Notes: generated from the sequence alone by a model not told the origin. 64,000 bases of DNA from Engraulis encrasicolus (GCF_034702125.1 NC_085876.1:7024364-7088363), one strand, 5' to 3'; positions 29,501 through 50,481 are shown, counted from the first letter of the stretch. Numbers and translations: made by a program.

Positions 29501-31590
29501 ACGCAAGTAAAGACTCCTCTCTGTCATGACTATACTGCCCTTGTACATTAGCTGGCCCAGACCTGGGGTAGACTGTAAGGCATGGTGTGTAGGTGTGTGT
29601 ACTCTGCTTAACCCTGTGCGACTGTAGTTCAATTAAAAGAAAAATCCCACTAACACTACTTGGCATCTGCACCTATTGTTCTTTATATTTCCTATACACT
29701 TTGTATCTGCAAGTGATGCATCCTACGATTATGTCCTTGTCCACTATTTTGTGCTTTGGATAAAAGCGTCAAATGTAATGTACTTCCCCAGATCCACCAG
29801 TGGCCGATAGCCATTGGGAAGTGTGCGAGATAAAAGAGGACTGTCCTGCTGTGACCTTGGAGTTATGGAAGGACGACATTAAGCTTGAAGAGCGGCAGGA
29901 GGAGGAGGCGGAGATGTCCGTAGACATCGTGCCCACCCTGGGGGTCAGCCAGGGCTGGCCGGACGCAGCTCGCAAGGGGCCCAACGTGGGCAACTGGCTG
30001 GGGAAGAACGCCCTCCGCAAGCTCGTCAGCCAGCCGTTCTACTTCGTGCCAAAGACGCCAAAAGGCGACAACCTCAGTGAGACTGCCAGAGGTGAGCCTG
30101 TGAGTTTTTTTTGTTTGTTTGTTGTTTTTTTTAAATAATGTTTAAGCTTTTCGTTTTTTGAAAGCTCTTTATTTAGTTTTAAAAGCATCTTGTCTTTTAT
30201 GCTTAAAATGGCATTTATGACATCTAATCTCATGTACAGAGAGTTGGCGCATCTCCTTTTCTCACATTGAGAAGGACATCATTAGGAACCATGGGAACAG
30301 ACGCACCTGCTGTGAGGGGAAGAGCAATCGCTGCTGCCGGTAACATGTCACAATACATAGGCTACAATAAATGTTTTTGGGATGGGGGGAGGCGGGGGTG
30401 CGTTTATGCGTTTAGTTAGACCGGACAGTGAGAGAGACAGGAAATCAGTGGGGAGAAAGAGATGGGGAAGGATCGGGAAATGACCTTGGTCCAGTTCAAC
30501 CAGGATCTCTCTGTTGTAGTGGCACGGCACACCAGCCCACTGAACCACATGAATGTGACAAAACACTGAGACAGTTTACTATCACCCTGGTTAGGAAATG
30601 CTAGGTGCACCATATTTATGGGAAAGCAAATGGCAGTGTGAGGTTAGTTAAATATAGTACAGGATATGTCTTTCTGCAATTCAACTGCATACATAGCACT
30701 ACTTAACCCTTGCAATAAGCTAAAATATAAGTAGCCTACATGATGTTACAACCTCTATTACATAGATTTATCATGTAGATCTATTGTAACAGGGGGAGTA
30801 AATAAAAGTAAATAAATACAGTGGTTGTTCTTAGGTAATAAGGTGTTAGTATAACAATGTAAGTAACAGCGTACATTTATACTTGCACTAGTGTGCAAGT
30901 ATTGCTCACTTGCACAGCGTGAGGGGTAAAATCAGGTAAATTTAGCCACTTTGGGTGTCTTTTTTTGTAAATATTTAGTGGCCCCATTTACCTGAATTCA
31001 CCTACATACTATTACATGTTGATACACACAGTATGCCTACACTGTATTTTGACATGCATGACACTTTATTATCTGTGTGATTTTTTTTCTACAGTAAGAA
31101 CTGTCTTCGCCTGCTGAAGCAGCTGATCGAAGGCCTGAAGCAGCGCTTTCCTGAGGTGCTGGAGCCCCTGTGCTCTTACCATGGCAAGACTGCCTTCTTC
31201 CATGCGCTGTCCCGCCACGGTGAGGACACATACTGGGCCGTGGGCAACCTCGCCAGCTGCTTCATGTCTCTCCTCTACGCCTTTGAGGGCCACGCTCAAA
31301 GTGGCCTACTCCCCCATTTCTTTGTGCCGAGCCACAACTTGTTTGCTCCACCGGCCTTCCCCCAGAGCACCTTGGATTTCCTCGTGGCTGCGCTGAAGGA
31401 GCAACGGGAGTCGAATCTTCCCCTCCTTCAAATCCGAGCGCCTGCACCTCCACTGAGGAGGTCACCGAGCAGCGCCTTAGACCTGATGCCTCCAGTGTCC
31501 GCCACCGTGACAGCAAGCTGGCTTTCTCACCTGAAACCTGCGATGATGGCTATGCTGATGGTTGTTGTTCTAGGATTGTATTTGATTTGA
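17556..31590 (+). CDS. cgas: Cyclic GMP-AMP synthase (cGAS, MB21D1-like)
   Basis: Coding exons 17556-17691, 22855-22998, 23512-23738, 28736-28964, 29792-30091, 30240-30339 and 31095-31590 join in frame to 543 codons. cGAS binds cytosolic double-stranded DNA and makes 2'3'-cGAMP, which activates STING. Seen: a low-complexity N-terminus (about 1-105); the Mab21/nucleotidyltransferase core with NSGSYFE (160-166), metal ligands E175 and D177 in SPNEFDMM, the third acidic residue D290 in SVDIVPTL; and the zinc thumb H363-x5-C369-C370-x6-C377 that marks cGAS rather than other Mab21 proteins. Beyond the usual end (about ESNLPLL) there is an extra tail of about 50 residues finishing in [17 protein letters not shown] (527-543), a possible membrane anchor. 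Exon 1 and exon 2 encode similar VKR-starting segments. Introns are swollen by mobile elements. Whether this is teleost cgasa or cgasb is open. Confidence 0.9.
17690..17879 (+). mobile_element. Retroelement fragment with AGGTAT duplication at the cgas exon 1 donor
   Basis: A 178-base retroelement tail fragment (17696-17873, ending CTTGACTTGACTTTGACTTG) is flanked by AGGTAT at 17690-17695 and 17874-17879. The left AGGTAT contains the exon 1 splice donor (AG|GT at 17691/17692). The sequence after the right one (GTATGAAGCC) matches a duplicated stretch at 22675, so it is the original intron start. Confidence 0.75.
18416..20030 (-). mobile_element. Helitron/Helentron-like element, copy 2 (inverted)
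   Basis: Reverse complement of the element at 14621-16513: it starts with CTAG, the hairpin CAGTCGCCTTCGACTG and GGTATATCCCTGAAACGCG, passes through the GTAATACCA repeats and about three diverged 140-base units (19590-19990), and ends in a CGG-rich stretch. The far end lacks the TATATCCCCGAAACGCGG terminus, so the copy is incomplete. It is interrupted by the element at 18640-19351. It lies in cgas intron 1. Confidence 0.65.
18640..19351. mobile_element. 712-base TTAA-type element nested in Helitron-like copy 2
   Basis: It is flanked by TTAA (18636-18639 and 19352-19355). Terminal inverted repeats of about 60 bases begin AGGGATACTGTCCC / AGTGATACTGTCCC. The matching empty site exists in copy 1 of the Helitron-like element (16270-16295, read inverted). 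An internal inverted pair (CAGCTGGGACTTTGTTGATG) adds further folding. No transposase frame is seen. Confidence 0.8.
20030..21240. other. cgas intron 1 DNA, no recognised content
   Basis: No exon or terminal repeats were recognised in this stretch. Short open frames do not resemble known proteins and have no splice or start context. Confidence 0.4.
21505..21893. mobile_element. Nested MITE with GAGTGCGTATACATGCAG ends
   Basis: The left end GAGTGCGTATACATGCAG plus TTCAGTATCC is repeated in inverse at the right end. Internal sequence carries several TATTCGGGATA-type palindromes in both orientations. Confidence 0.65.
21888..22055. repeat. Small inverted-repeat element with telomere-like core
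   Basis: Ends ACTAATTCGACGCCCTTTCG and inverted ACTAGTTTGACGCCCTTTCG enclose a tract of CCCTAA/CCTAAA-type units at about 21938-21997. This is an interstitial telomere-like repeat within a MITE-like element, not a chromosome end. Confidence 0.7.
22276..22425 (+). repeat. tRNA-derived SINE, copy 1
   Basis: A box-A-like region near 22282 and a B box GGTTCGATTC at about 22326-22335 head a body (GGGTCCTTTGCC, CTCCCAATTCACTTCCTG, CACTGTCCTATCAAATAAA) that recurs, usually inverted, at 26165-26335, 30405-30550, 45525-45655 and 60918-61065. Confidence 0.7.
22590..22860 (+). repeat. Tandem duplication at the cgas exon 2 border
   Basis: TAAACCTTTATAGCAG..GGTTGAACCAGG (about 22606) repeats as TAAACCTTTACACGGCAG..GTTGGACCAGG (about 22779). 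Between them, CCCCAGTCTCACAG|GTATGAAGCCAA (about 22660) matches the end of cgas exon 1 and its original intron start (17680-17691 plus 17874-17885). A (CTGT)n run precedes exon 2. Confidence 0.6.
23459..23501 (+). repeat. (TG)n tract next to cgas exon 3 acceptor
   Basis: A TG/CGTG repeat ends 10 bases before the acceptor TTTACGTACAG|TATGC at 23511/23512, taking the place of most of the usual polypyrimidine tract. Confidence 0.85.
23739..24890. other. Start of cgas intron 3, no recognised content
   Basis: No exon, RNA gene or terminal repeat was recognised in this stretch. Confidence 0.4.
24895..25344. repeat. Inverted minisatellite foldback (CCCATTGGTCCCACAG units)
   Basis: 16-base units CCCATTGGTCCCACAG run in one orientation to about 25090 and in the opposite orientation from about 25104 to 25335. 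Clusters are separated by AT-rich spacers such as TTTTTAATTTATTTTTAGG, giving a higher-order period near 100 bases. The outer ends GTTCCCATGGCCC and, inverted, GTTCCCACGCCCC mark it as one foldback element. The units are contiguous, so this is not a CRISPR array. Confidence 0.85.
26165..26335 (-). repeat. tRNA-derived SINE, copy 2 (inverted)
   Basis: Reverse complement reads as the SINE head (GGCGTAATGGTAGGGCACTG, then TTTGATTCCTGCC) and the shared body ending CACTGTCCTATCTGAGTAAA. Confidence 0.65.
26655..27775. mobile_element. Long foldback element, arms of about 300 bases or more
   Basis: Left arm 26655-27010 (from AGAAGAACAATCTCT through GCGGAGCACTCGGAGGG) pairs with right arm 27212-27773 read inverted. 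The right arm is interrupted by about 200 unrelated bases at about 27507-27705. The loop, about 27010-27212, starts and ends with TGACAGCTGT. It lies in cgas intron 3. Confidence 0.75.
27776..28735. other. End of cgas intron 3, no recognised content
   Basis: No exon or RNA gene was recognised. A short (TAG)n run occurs at about 28601-28618. Open frames here lack any domain pattern. Confidence 0.4.
29166..29261. repeat. 96-base foldback with hammerhead-like half-core
   Basis: The two arms meet at CATG (29215-29218). Each reads outward as ATGAAGGTCTAGTACCGAAA followed by CGTTG, then an A/T-rich TTATTAAAGAAAGAACAGCG. The GGT/ACC stem followed by GAAA is the pattern of the foldbacks at 10490 and 34786. 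It lies in cgas intron 4. Confidence 0.65.
30405..30550 (-). repeat. tRNA-derived SINE, copy 3 (inverted)
   Basis: Read inverted it has the shared body (CATTTCCCGATCCTTCCCC, CTCTTTCTCCCCACTGATTT, CACTGTCCGGTCTAAC). It lies in cgas intron 6. Confidence 0.6.
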
Positions 31591-32160
31591 TTTGATTTGA
31601 TTTAATGTTATTTCATTTGACTTGACTTAATTTCTTCAGTTTATGGAAATAACATAAATCAGTGTGATATCTGTTTTCTTGCTTCATCATCTGTCCTCTT
31701 TTCATCTGTAATAGGCCTACTGGCCTACAGCTATTGTCTTTTAAGATGTTTTATATATATTAATGTTATGATGTCTCCTGCGCTTCTCTGTCTCCATGCT
31801 TTAAATAAACACACTATATAGTCAACCCTGATACACGAGTGGTCTGTGTTTATGTTTAAGGAAGTCAAAGTCAGATCTTACATACCTCCATTTTGGCCAG
31901 GTGCAGGGTCAAAGCATACTAGTTCAAGACAAGGCAAAGGTGAACGGTACACCAATGAGCTCCCTAATACTATCAATCAATTGATTGTAGTGACGGTTTG
32001 GACTGTCTGTCAGACTACTATCTGCAATAAATAAAAGGGAGCTCATAGGTGTGCGGTTCATCTTTGTCTTATCTGTGTTTAAGGAAATTACATGGACTAT
32101 TGTTCTGGCATCAGAACAAGCAGTGGCAGCAGTGGATTAGTTAACAGACTTACCAAGTCC
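31591..32160 (+). other. cgas 3' end and flanking DNA
   Basis: The stop codon falls inside a short TTTGA repeat (31579-31605), which is followed by a plausible poly(A) signal AATAAA at about 31804. No further gene is seen before the hAT-like fragment. Confidence 0.5.
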
Positions 32161-32166
32161 AGGCCA

Positions 32167-32300
32167 GGGGCGCCGCCAGAAATGTTGGGCCCTATGAAAG
32201 ATTTGAATGTTGGGCCCCCTTAAGGGCCCCTGTCAGTGCTTTTGGGCCCCCTTAAGGGCCCCTGTCAGTGCTCGGGCCCTTAGAATCTGTAACACCTTTC
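32167..32300 (+). repeat. hAT-type element end (GGGGCGCCGCCAGAAATG)
   Basis: The start GGGGCGCCGCCAGAAATGTT and the following GGGCCC-rich DNA look like one end of a common fish hAT family. A clear right end and target duplication are not seen. A 36-base piece with GGGCCCCCTTAAGGGCCCCTG is repeated in tandem. Confidence 0.45.
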
Positions 32301-32482
32301 CCCCCCTAGCGGCACCCATGGTCCAGGCCCAGAGGGCAAGAGGCGCCCCAGAGGGGTCAAGCCAACTGGGCCCCGCCACCCCAAATGACCCTCAAAAACC
32401 ACCTACGCACATAATCATAATGCCTCTTCCCCCTAAAGTGCTTACTTACCTGTGTTGAATAACTTCCCCCTTAAAAGGACAA

Positions 32483-34500
32483 ACTACCTTTTTTGCATAT
32501 CACTGATTCTTGAAAGTTTGGCAAAAACATGTCCCTGCAGTAAAATATTAATTCTGTTGAAAATCAACTAAATTTTCACAAACAAAATGAACCCAGGTAA
32601 TGGCCAAGGGGTCTGTCACACGAATACACAGTTGTTTGAAATATTTAAGTGTAATTTTATTACTTTTCATGGCTATAAACCTGTCCACACCCTGTAAAAA
32701 CGCCTGTCCCAAGGACTGGCATCATCATTTCAATTGACTTAAAATACAAAAATCACTAACAGAATTGAACAATATCACCATGATGTGGAAGACCATATTA
32801 AAGTGGTTCTACAGATGTGCACATAGTGGATGTAAAACAATATTTACTATTATTTACTGATTGCTCAAAATGTGTCCAGCATATTGGTCACCACCGTCAG
32901 ATTTTTTCTAAAAGACAATAAAATCAGGTATGCACAAGGTAATTTTCATTACTGAGGACCCCTTTTCAAACCTTTAGCTCTACTGCCTACTTCACCATCA
33001 CTGAAGCTCCTGTAAGTTTATTATTTTGTCCTCAATTTGTTAATTTGTTTGGACACTGGTACTGTCCCAACCATAAACTGTCAACACCGTCAGGGGTTTT
33101 AATAGTATTGTATTACATTAATGTTAATAAATATAATTTTTTTCAGAAAAGGTATGAAGCACCCAAGAAACAGAGCGAAAATGAAATGGCTAATGTGAAC
33201 AAACAATGCATAATATTTAAAAGAGTGTTTTTTTGTCTCACACCGTCAGATGTCACCACCGTCAGATTTTGTTCTGCTCATCATGTTGTTCCATATTTTA
33301 CTAAATTGTGCTGGTTAATGAAACATTACTAGGCATGTTAGTAATAATTGTGATCCAAAATTATACTCTAGCCACCACTGAGGTGCATTTGGAGGTTTTT
33401 TTGTCAGAAAACCTGACGGTGGTGACATCTGATGGAGTTCACCAAAAAAACACATGTTTTAAGTGTTTTTGACATGTTTTAAGAATATGCATACAATAAG
33501 TATCTACAGTTATGTTGAATTGTTAAAGTAATTCACTTTAATACAGTAAACATGTGTTTTTACTTCTAATTCTGTCTGCCGCTGTTGACAAAACAAGAAA
33601 GAGCCCATTTTATGAAAAATGTTAAACATGGGGATCTTGGCCAATGCATTCACTGCACAGCCAAGACCTACATCTATGATAATACACCTCTATATTTTGG
33701 ATTTGAACAACTTAAAAGCTGTTTTTACCACATTTTCAACAACCAGTGGCTTACTTCCTAGATAATCTAACTAATGAAGAAAAAACACATGCACAAACAT
33801 ACTGTGCACACACAAAAATAAAGTGTTTATGCAAGATGCCATTGACTTGAGAGGGCTATTTATTTTGCTAAATGCAGGTACTAATTAGGCCACTTTCACC
33901 ACTCTCAGATTACTGTCACCACCGTCAGTTCTTAAGTCACCACCGTAAGTAAGAAGGAGTTTTGGACATTTTAAAGGAATGTGCTTACAACATTTTCCTT
34001 AGGAGTTGTTGAAATATCAAAGTAATAGCCAATTTAAGCCTACACGAATATTTGTGAAATTACAAAAAATTGTTTGTTCTATTTAGGCGTTAAGTAAGCA
34101 TCGTATGACGGTACATATTTTAAAATTAGAACACATGAAACAGTATTAAAATAGAACAAAGGTGAATTTTCAACATTTAAAGGCATATGTGTGAACCAAA
34201 AAATACACATAATCACTTAAAAACTCCAGATACATATGCAACCAAATCAATACAATTTTAATAACTTTTAATTGTGTCTGACGGTGTTGACAAAAAACAA
34301 GGTATGATCAGAGAAAAGCCTGATTTCTGAAAAAAATACATAATGGGGAGATTGGCCTTGTGCATTTCTGAAAAGCCAAGACCTTAGTCTACGAGGATAT
34401 ATCATATAATTTTGTAATTCACTTTGTTTTTTTCTGTCAACATTACAACCTGTTTTAGCCACTTTCTCAAGAATCAGTGATATGTAAAAAAAAAAAAACT
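32483..34500. mobile_element. About 2 kb element with inverted ends and recurring CACCACCGTCAG motif
   Basis: The left end (about 32489: TTTTTTGCATATCACTGATT, then CTTGA) and the inverted right end (about 34500: TTTTACATATCACTGATTCT, then TGA) are terminal inverted repeats of about 40 bases. CACCACCGTCAG or close forms occur at about 32889, 33084, 33241, 33254, 33927 and 33941, with inverted forms at 33413 and 34277. Blocks at 33575-33770 and 34265-34460 are diverged direct repeats. No transposase frame was found. Confidence 0.55.
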
Positions 34501-34785
34501 GACATCAACACATCATGGAATAATGGAATATTTCAGTGTCAAAAGAAAATTGTCATGTGAAAATGTCACAAAGAGTACATTTGCACTGTATGTTTGTGAA
34601 GATCAGTCTCGAGACTTCCCCTTACATTTCAGATAGAAGCCAAGAAAATGTCTTGCCCAGCAAATGAGTTTCATCATTCAATAATCTGTCCCTGATCTGT
34701 GGCAACTGGCACATGTTGTAGTTTTGGGTAGGGTGCGCACATCCAAAAACACTTGTTGCAGGTGCCAGACAAAAAAAGTCAGATT

Positions 34786-34998
34786 GTTGAAAAAGGTAGG
34801 TCTGCACAATTCCGATCAGCTCCAAAAATAAACTTTATTATTTAAAAAGCAACGTTTCGCTCACGCTGGATCTTCATCAGGCATATGCCATATATCAGGT
34901 ATGCCTGATGAAGATCCAGCGTGATCGAAATGTTGCCTTTTAAATAATAAAGTTTATTTTTGGAGCTGATCGGCAGTGTGCAGACCTACATTTTTCAA
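34786..34998. repeat. Foldback with full hammerhead-like core on both strands
   Basis: Arms 34786-34888 and 34889-34998 are near-perfect inverted copies. On the plus strand CTGATGA (34905-34911), stem GATC..GATC (34913-34916/34923-34926) and GAAA (34927-34930) reproduce the conserved core of a hammerhead ribozyme. The minus strand has CTGATGA (34880-34874) and GAAA (34858-34855). Beyond each core comes TTTAAATAATAAAGTTTATT. Confidence 0.6.
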
Positions 34999-34999
34999 C

Positions 35000-35535
35000 T
35001 GGCACATGTTGTCATTGGTTTGGTTTAGTGTGTGTTATTTCCACACCATTATCCTCCTTTTCAGTAGGAAATTTTACCACAACCCTTGACCAAGTTACCT
35101 ACTTGACACATGATACATGACAGCTAGAGAGAGAAGCTGACCAGAGGACGGGATGGGGAACAGGCCGGCCAGCCAACAGACAGACAGATAGATAGACAAA
35201 TTCATTAATCTTCACAAAACGGAATGTCTTTCATCTTAAAGATGTGATTGCAACTTGACAGGTTTCAGATTGCTGCAATAATAGCATAGAGTTGTCTTGC
35301 ACTGGAAGGGTCTCTCTGGTGAGATATTGACTAGGCCATAATAAACATAATAAACATGGTTTTCTGTGAACCCAGACAAAGATATACTGTATAGCGTATA
35401 TATTACAATTATTGCTGCTAGTATACGTTTCTTCTTCTTTTTCCAGGTAAGTACATTTCTGCACTGATTCTCCACGTAGGAACGGCTTTACGTTCATCTG
35501 TGGGGCATGTGGGACATATAATTCACGAACACTGC
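35000..35535. other. DNA upstream of rpl11, no gene seen
   Basis: Nothing is recognised beyond a few short CAGA/GATA repeats near 35180. Confidence 0.4.
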
Positions 35536-35537
35536 CC

Positions 35538-35586
35538 TATAAATACTTCGCGCCGGAAGTGTATCGTCCTCTTCAAGTCATCAAAT
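35538..35586 (+). promoter_or_regulatory. rpl11 promoter and TOP start
   Basis: CTATAAATA at 35537-35545 lies about 30 bases before TCCTCTTC (35567-35574), a terminal-oligopyrimidine start as expected for a ribosomal-protein gene. The 5' UTR is then only some 15-20 bases long. Confidence 0.7.
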
Positions 35587-38698
<3,112 letters not shown>

Positions 38699-38759
38699 TG
38701 GACCATGATTTTTGTTTATATCAAACAAATAAAAAAAAGAAAATCCATCTTCTGCCTCT

Positions 38760-39317
38760 TGTTACCTTTTTATTGATGTTACTTCTGTTGCTCATAGGTT
38801 TTACTCTTAGTGTTAACTTTTAATTGATTATTTTTAAGATTATGATCCGAGGACAATGAACATGAACTTACGACGAGATTCTGTTTCTGGGCATAGGCTC
38901 ATTTGCCACCTTTCCTTGAGTGAAATGATTGGAGTTTTTATACCTGTTTGGTGAGTGAGCTGAAGTGAGCACATTCCAGAAATTGTAGAATGACACTTTA
39001 AAGCTCAGTGAAGCTCCCCTGAATAAAGAACAGTTGTGATCATTTTGGCTTACTGGCTTACTGTAGTTTGCATGCCTATCTATCAGAAGCTGTTATAAAT
39101 AATGGCCATTGGTGTGTACCATGATTGCAAGACGAGCATGCTGTGTATTGTTACCAATAAGATAAGCCTGTCCCCGAGGGTTTGCAGGTCAACAAGATTC
39201 TCTTCTTCGGGAATATATTGTTCAAACTTTGTAATTGAAGTTGCAACAAATTACAATATTATTCCTCCAGCAGGTGGCAGTGTTGGCGGTTTCTATGAAA
39301 TGGGAGAATACACTGTA
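38760..39317. other. rpl11 downstream flank, nothing recognised
   Basis: No exon, RNA gene or repeat with definable ends was seen between the rpl11 poly(A) site and the Tc1-like element. Confidence 0.4.
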
Positions 39318-39319
39318 TA

Positions 39320-40358
39320 CAGCTCCAGGCCACTTAATTAGAATAGCATGAAAAAGTCTCTTTATTTCATAATTCCATCAATAAGGTTAAACTGTCATGA
39401 ATTGTAGATTCATGGCCCAGTTGTTTAACTATTCCTATCATTCATTTTTTTTTCTTTTCACATATTTTGGCCTTCCAGCTAAAAAACCCCCATGAATTGG
39501 GGAATTCGCATCATTAGAATATTGTAATAAAATCACAATTTTCATCAAAATTCGGTTCACATCATATCAGTTGAAATTTGGTACCTTCTACATAATATGC
39601 AATGTTCAATACTTGGTTAGGACTCTCTGTCTTAGTCAATGCCATGATGCGTTTAACATTGAAGTCTGAATGGCAGAAACTGTACATGGCAGTTATGGAA
39701 GCCCAGATATCCTTGATGCTTTGCTGTCAGCTGTTCTTGTTGGTTGACCTGGTGTCCCACACTTCACTCTTCAATATACCAGTAGATTTCAATGCTACGT
39801 TTTGGTGTTAACTCACCAGTTTAATTCTAACTCACCAGAAATAAAACCCCATTCATTTTCAATGGGGTTTCATTTCTGATGATTTAGAACTAAACTGGTG
39901 AGTTATCGCCAAAACGTGGCATGGAAATCTTCGGGTATATTGAAGAGTGAAGTGTGGGACATCAGGTCAACAAACAAGAACAGCTGGCAGCAAAGCATCA
40001 AGGATATCTGGGCTTCCATAACTCCAGTTTCTGCCATTGACTTCGATGTTAAACGCATCATGGGCGTTATGAAGACAGAGAGTCCTAACCAAGTATTGAA
40101 GTATTTCAACTGATTTGATGTGACCCGAATTTTGATAATTTTTTTGATTTTATTACAATATTCTAATGATGCGAATTCCCCAATTCATGTTTTTTTTTAG
40201 TTGGAAGACCAAAATATGTAAAAATAAACAATTTAATGATTGGAATAGTTAAAAAACTGGGCCATGAATCTGTAATCCATGACAGTTTACCATTATTAAT
40301 GGAATTATGGAAATAAATCAACTTTGTCATGTTATTCTAATAAAGTGGCCTGGAGCTG
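39320..40358. mobile_element. Tc1/mariner-like element forming an almost complete palindrome
   Basis: Flanked by TA at 39318-39319 and 40359-40360; ends CAGCTCCAGGCCACTT and inverse. The two halves (39320 to about 39840 and about 39860 to 40358) are reverse complements along nearly all their length, meeting near 39850 in AATGGGGTTTCATTT-type DNA. Both halves read outward like the tail of a Tc1-type transposase (NSWQQSIKDIWASI on the plus strand of the right half), so it is a foldback derivative without an intact transposase. Confidence 0.8.
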
Positions 40359-40364
40359 TACTAG

Positions 40365-42240
40365 CGTAAAGCTCTGAAGTACATTCCTTCAAATTCAGGG
40401 CTGGGCAAATAGAGGCGCAGGGACGAATAGTGGCCCGTCATGATAAATATATATTTAAAAAATGGTCTGTTCCATTAATCTAACATCAAATGTGATCTCC
40501 ATTTCACAGCATGGTTTCATATCTAGTATGCTATGTTTTCATGGATTGCCATAATCAGTGTAGCATGAGTCTACAGGTTTTTAGATCTGCTATTAATTTG
40601 CTCTTTCAATAGAAACTGGTTAGAAATGGGTAGTGAGCATTTTGTTTAGGCTCATTGAAAGCATCGTTACAGCATACAACCCCCAAACGTAAGTTTACCC
40701 ATCCCTGCTTTCAGTTTTTAGGTCTGGCAACTTAAAATCTGCAGGCCAAATCAGTGGTGAGATTCCGTTCAGATGTGAATGCAGTATGGAAGGAGGATTG
40801 TGTGGGGGAAAAAGAAATGAAGCACACAAGCCCACATTTCATTTTGTTGGATCAAGTTGGCTTTATTCAGTGAAACTGCTGGGATCAAACAAAACAACCC
40901 ACATAACATTTCTGTGTCCCTCCCGCTAACTGTTCGCCATCTGAGACCATCCACCCCTGAATCCAAATCCTCTTCCCTCCTCTACCTTATCTTCACAAAT
41001 GGGGTCGGCCTAATGCAAAACAACAAAAAACGCTTTGCCACATTAATGATAATCCAATTCAACATTAGTTCTATTTCTCTCCTCTAACACCATTCATGCG
41101 CTGCCTTATCTGGTGGTGTGTCACTCATTGGGCAGGCATCCCGGTAGTTCCACTGGCGCTCGCTACAGGTTTCTTAAGGTCAAAGGTCAACTGTGGGTGA
41201 CGTCACACCTCTCGTAGTCTCAGGCCATGGGGGGTCCCGTGTCAAACCGACTTAGAGGTCTATGGCACATATTATATGCTCCATGGGAGATAGATATGTA
41301 AAATCCAGTAACACATACACAGTATACTCAATGAGTCGAATTAAGGGCAATCATAATTTGTCTTTCCTCTTAATCTGACCTAAAAGGGTGTCTGATATCA
41401 GGTGTGGACCAGTAAACTACCATTAGCTCCTAGGAAGAAGGTCAAAATCACTGTTTCAGTGATTTCAGGGAAAGGAAGTATTACCTGCTTTCTGAACCTA
41501 CATCAGTGTTGTTGAAAATAAACTGGTGTTGTAACGAGCCACTTGGTGGCAGTGTCTGCAAGTTAATCAAAGTGTGCGCTATTTAAGTCAGTGTGGTGAC
41601 TAACCACTAAGGGCTTTGGTGACTGACAGACAGACCGACTGATGGTCGCGAACATTCTTAGAATGTGATGTCACAAAGCAGGTGGATGAGGTGGGGGCGA
41701 GAAGGCGGAGCCATGGCGTGTCCAGTTATATCCCCCTCTTGGCCTGGGACTGCGTAGGTGAGAGTGTCACGTTCACATTCTCATGTAGTATAGTGTGTCT
41801 TCACGTAACTTTCCTCGCAACATCTTACCGTATAAAAGTCTTCTTTTTGTCACTACAGTAACCATACATGTTACATGTAATGGTACTTTTTTTTTTTTAC
41901 ATTAATTTTATTGTTTTTTTAACCATTTTTGTTTAGTTCTGAGTTAATCTACTTTGACAAATAATACATAATAATAACATAGGGATAACATCTATAAATT
42001 AACTGTTGATAAAATAAATGTATCCATTGTGTAGTCTTCGGATTATGATGTGTATGATGTAGAGATTATCAATGCATATTATGAACTCCGGCCAAAATAA
42101 ATAAAAGTGCAAAAGATATTTGTCAAAAAAAACATAGAGGCTCAAATGCTAAACTTCTTTCATACTGTCTTCAATGTGCATGTTCAGTCTCTCAACACAC
42201 GCTTCACTATCACATCTCCCATCACTGACACTCTAAACAC
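40365..42240. other. Intergenic DNA, nothing recognised
   Basis: No gene, RNA or repeat with clear ends was recognised between the Tc1-like element and the (AC)n tract. Confidence 0.4.
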
Positions 42241-42252
42241 CTATTGTCTCAC

Positions 42253-42324
42253 ACACCTCACACATACACACACACACACGTACACACACATACACTCATA
42301 CTCACTCTGTCTCTCTCTCTCTCA

Positions 42325-42416
<92 letters not shown>
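42253..42416. repeat. (AC)n microsatellite with CT-rich start
   Basis: An AC/CT-rich run becoming pure (AC)n from about 42326 to 42416. It lies downstream of klhl31 on that gene's strand. Confidence 0.95.
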
Positions 42417-42419
<3 letters not shown>

Positions 42420-42537
42420 CACCAGTCACCCAGTGTTTGACTGCTACATCACAGATTTTTCCCGTGCTAATGTTGTACACACTGAATGCTGACTTCAGTT
42501 AGGTCATTTCACATTCTTTAATGACGTGGGCCCTGGC

Positions 42538-42543
42538 TTTATT
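42538..42543 (-). terminator. Candidate klhl31 poly(A) signal
   Basis: TTTATT on the plus strand gives AATAAA on the klhl31 strand, about 200 bases after the stop codon. No other canonical signal is closer. Confidence 0.5.
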
Positions 42544-42738
42544 GATTGCTCCGAATCAAAACCACGAATACTCCTCAATTACCTCAACACTCATCTTCTC
42601 TGCCTTGCGCCCTTGCTCACTCTTCATCCTCTGCCTCCTCCTCCTCCTCCTCCTCCTCCCTCTACCACTCCATCATATTCTCATCGGTAACTCTCTCTCC
42701 TTTCTCCCTTTTTCCTCTCCTCCATTCTCTCTTCTCGC

Positions 42739-50481
<7,743 letters not shown>

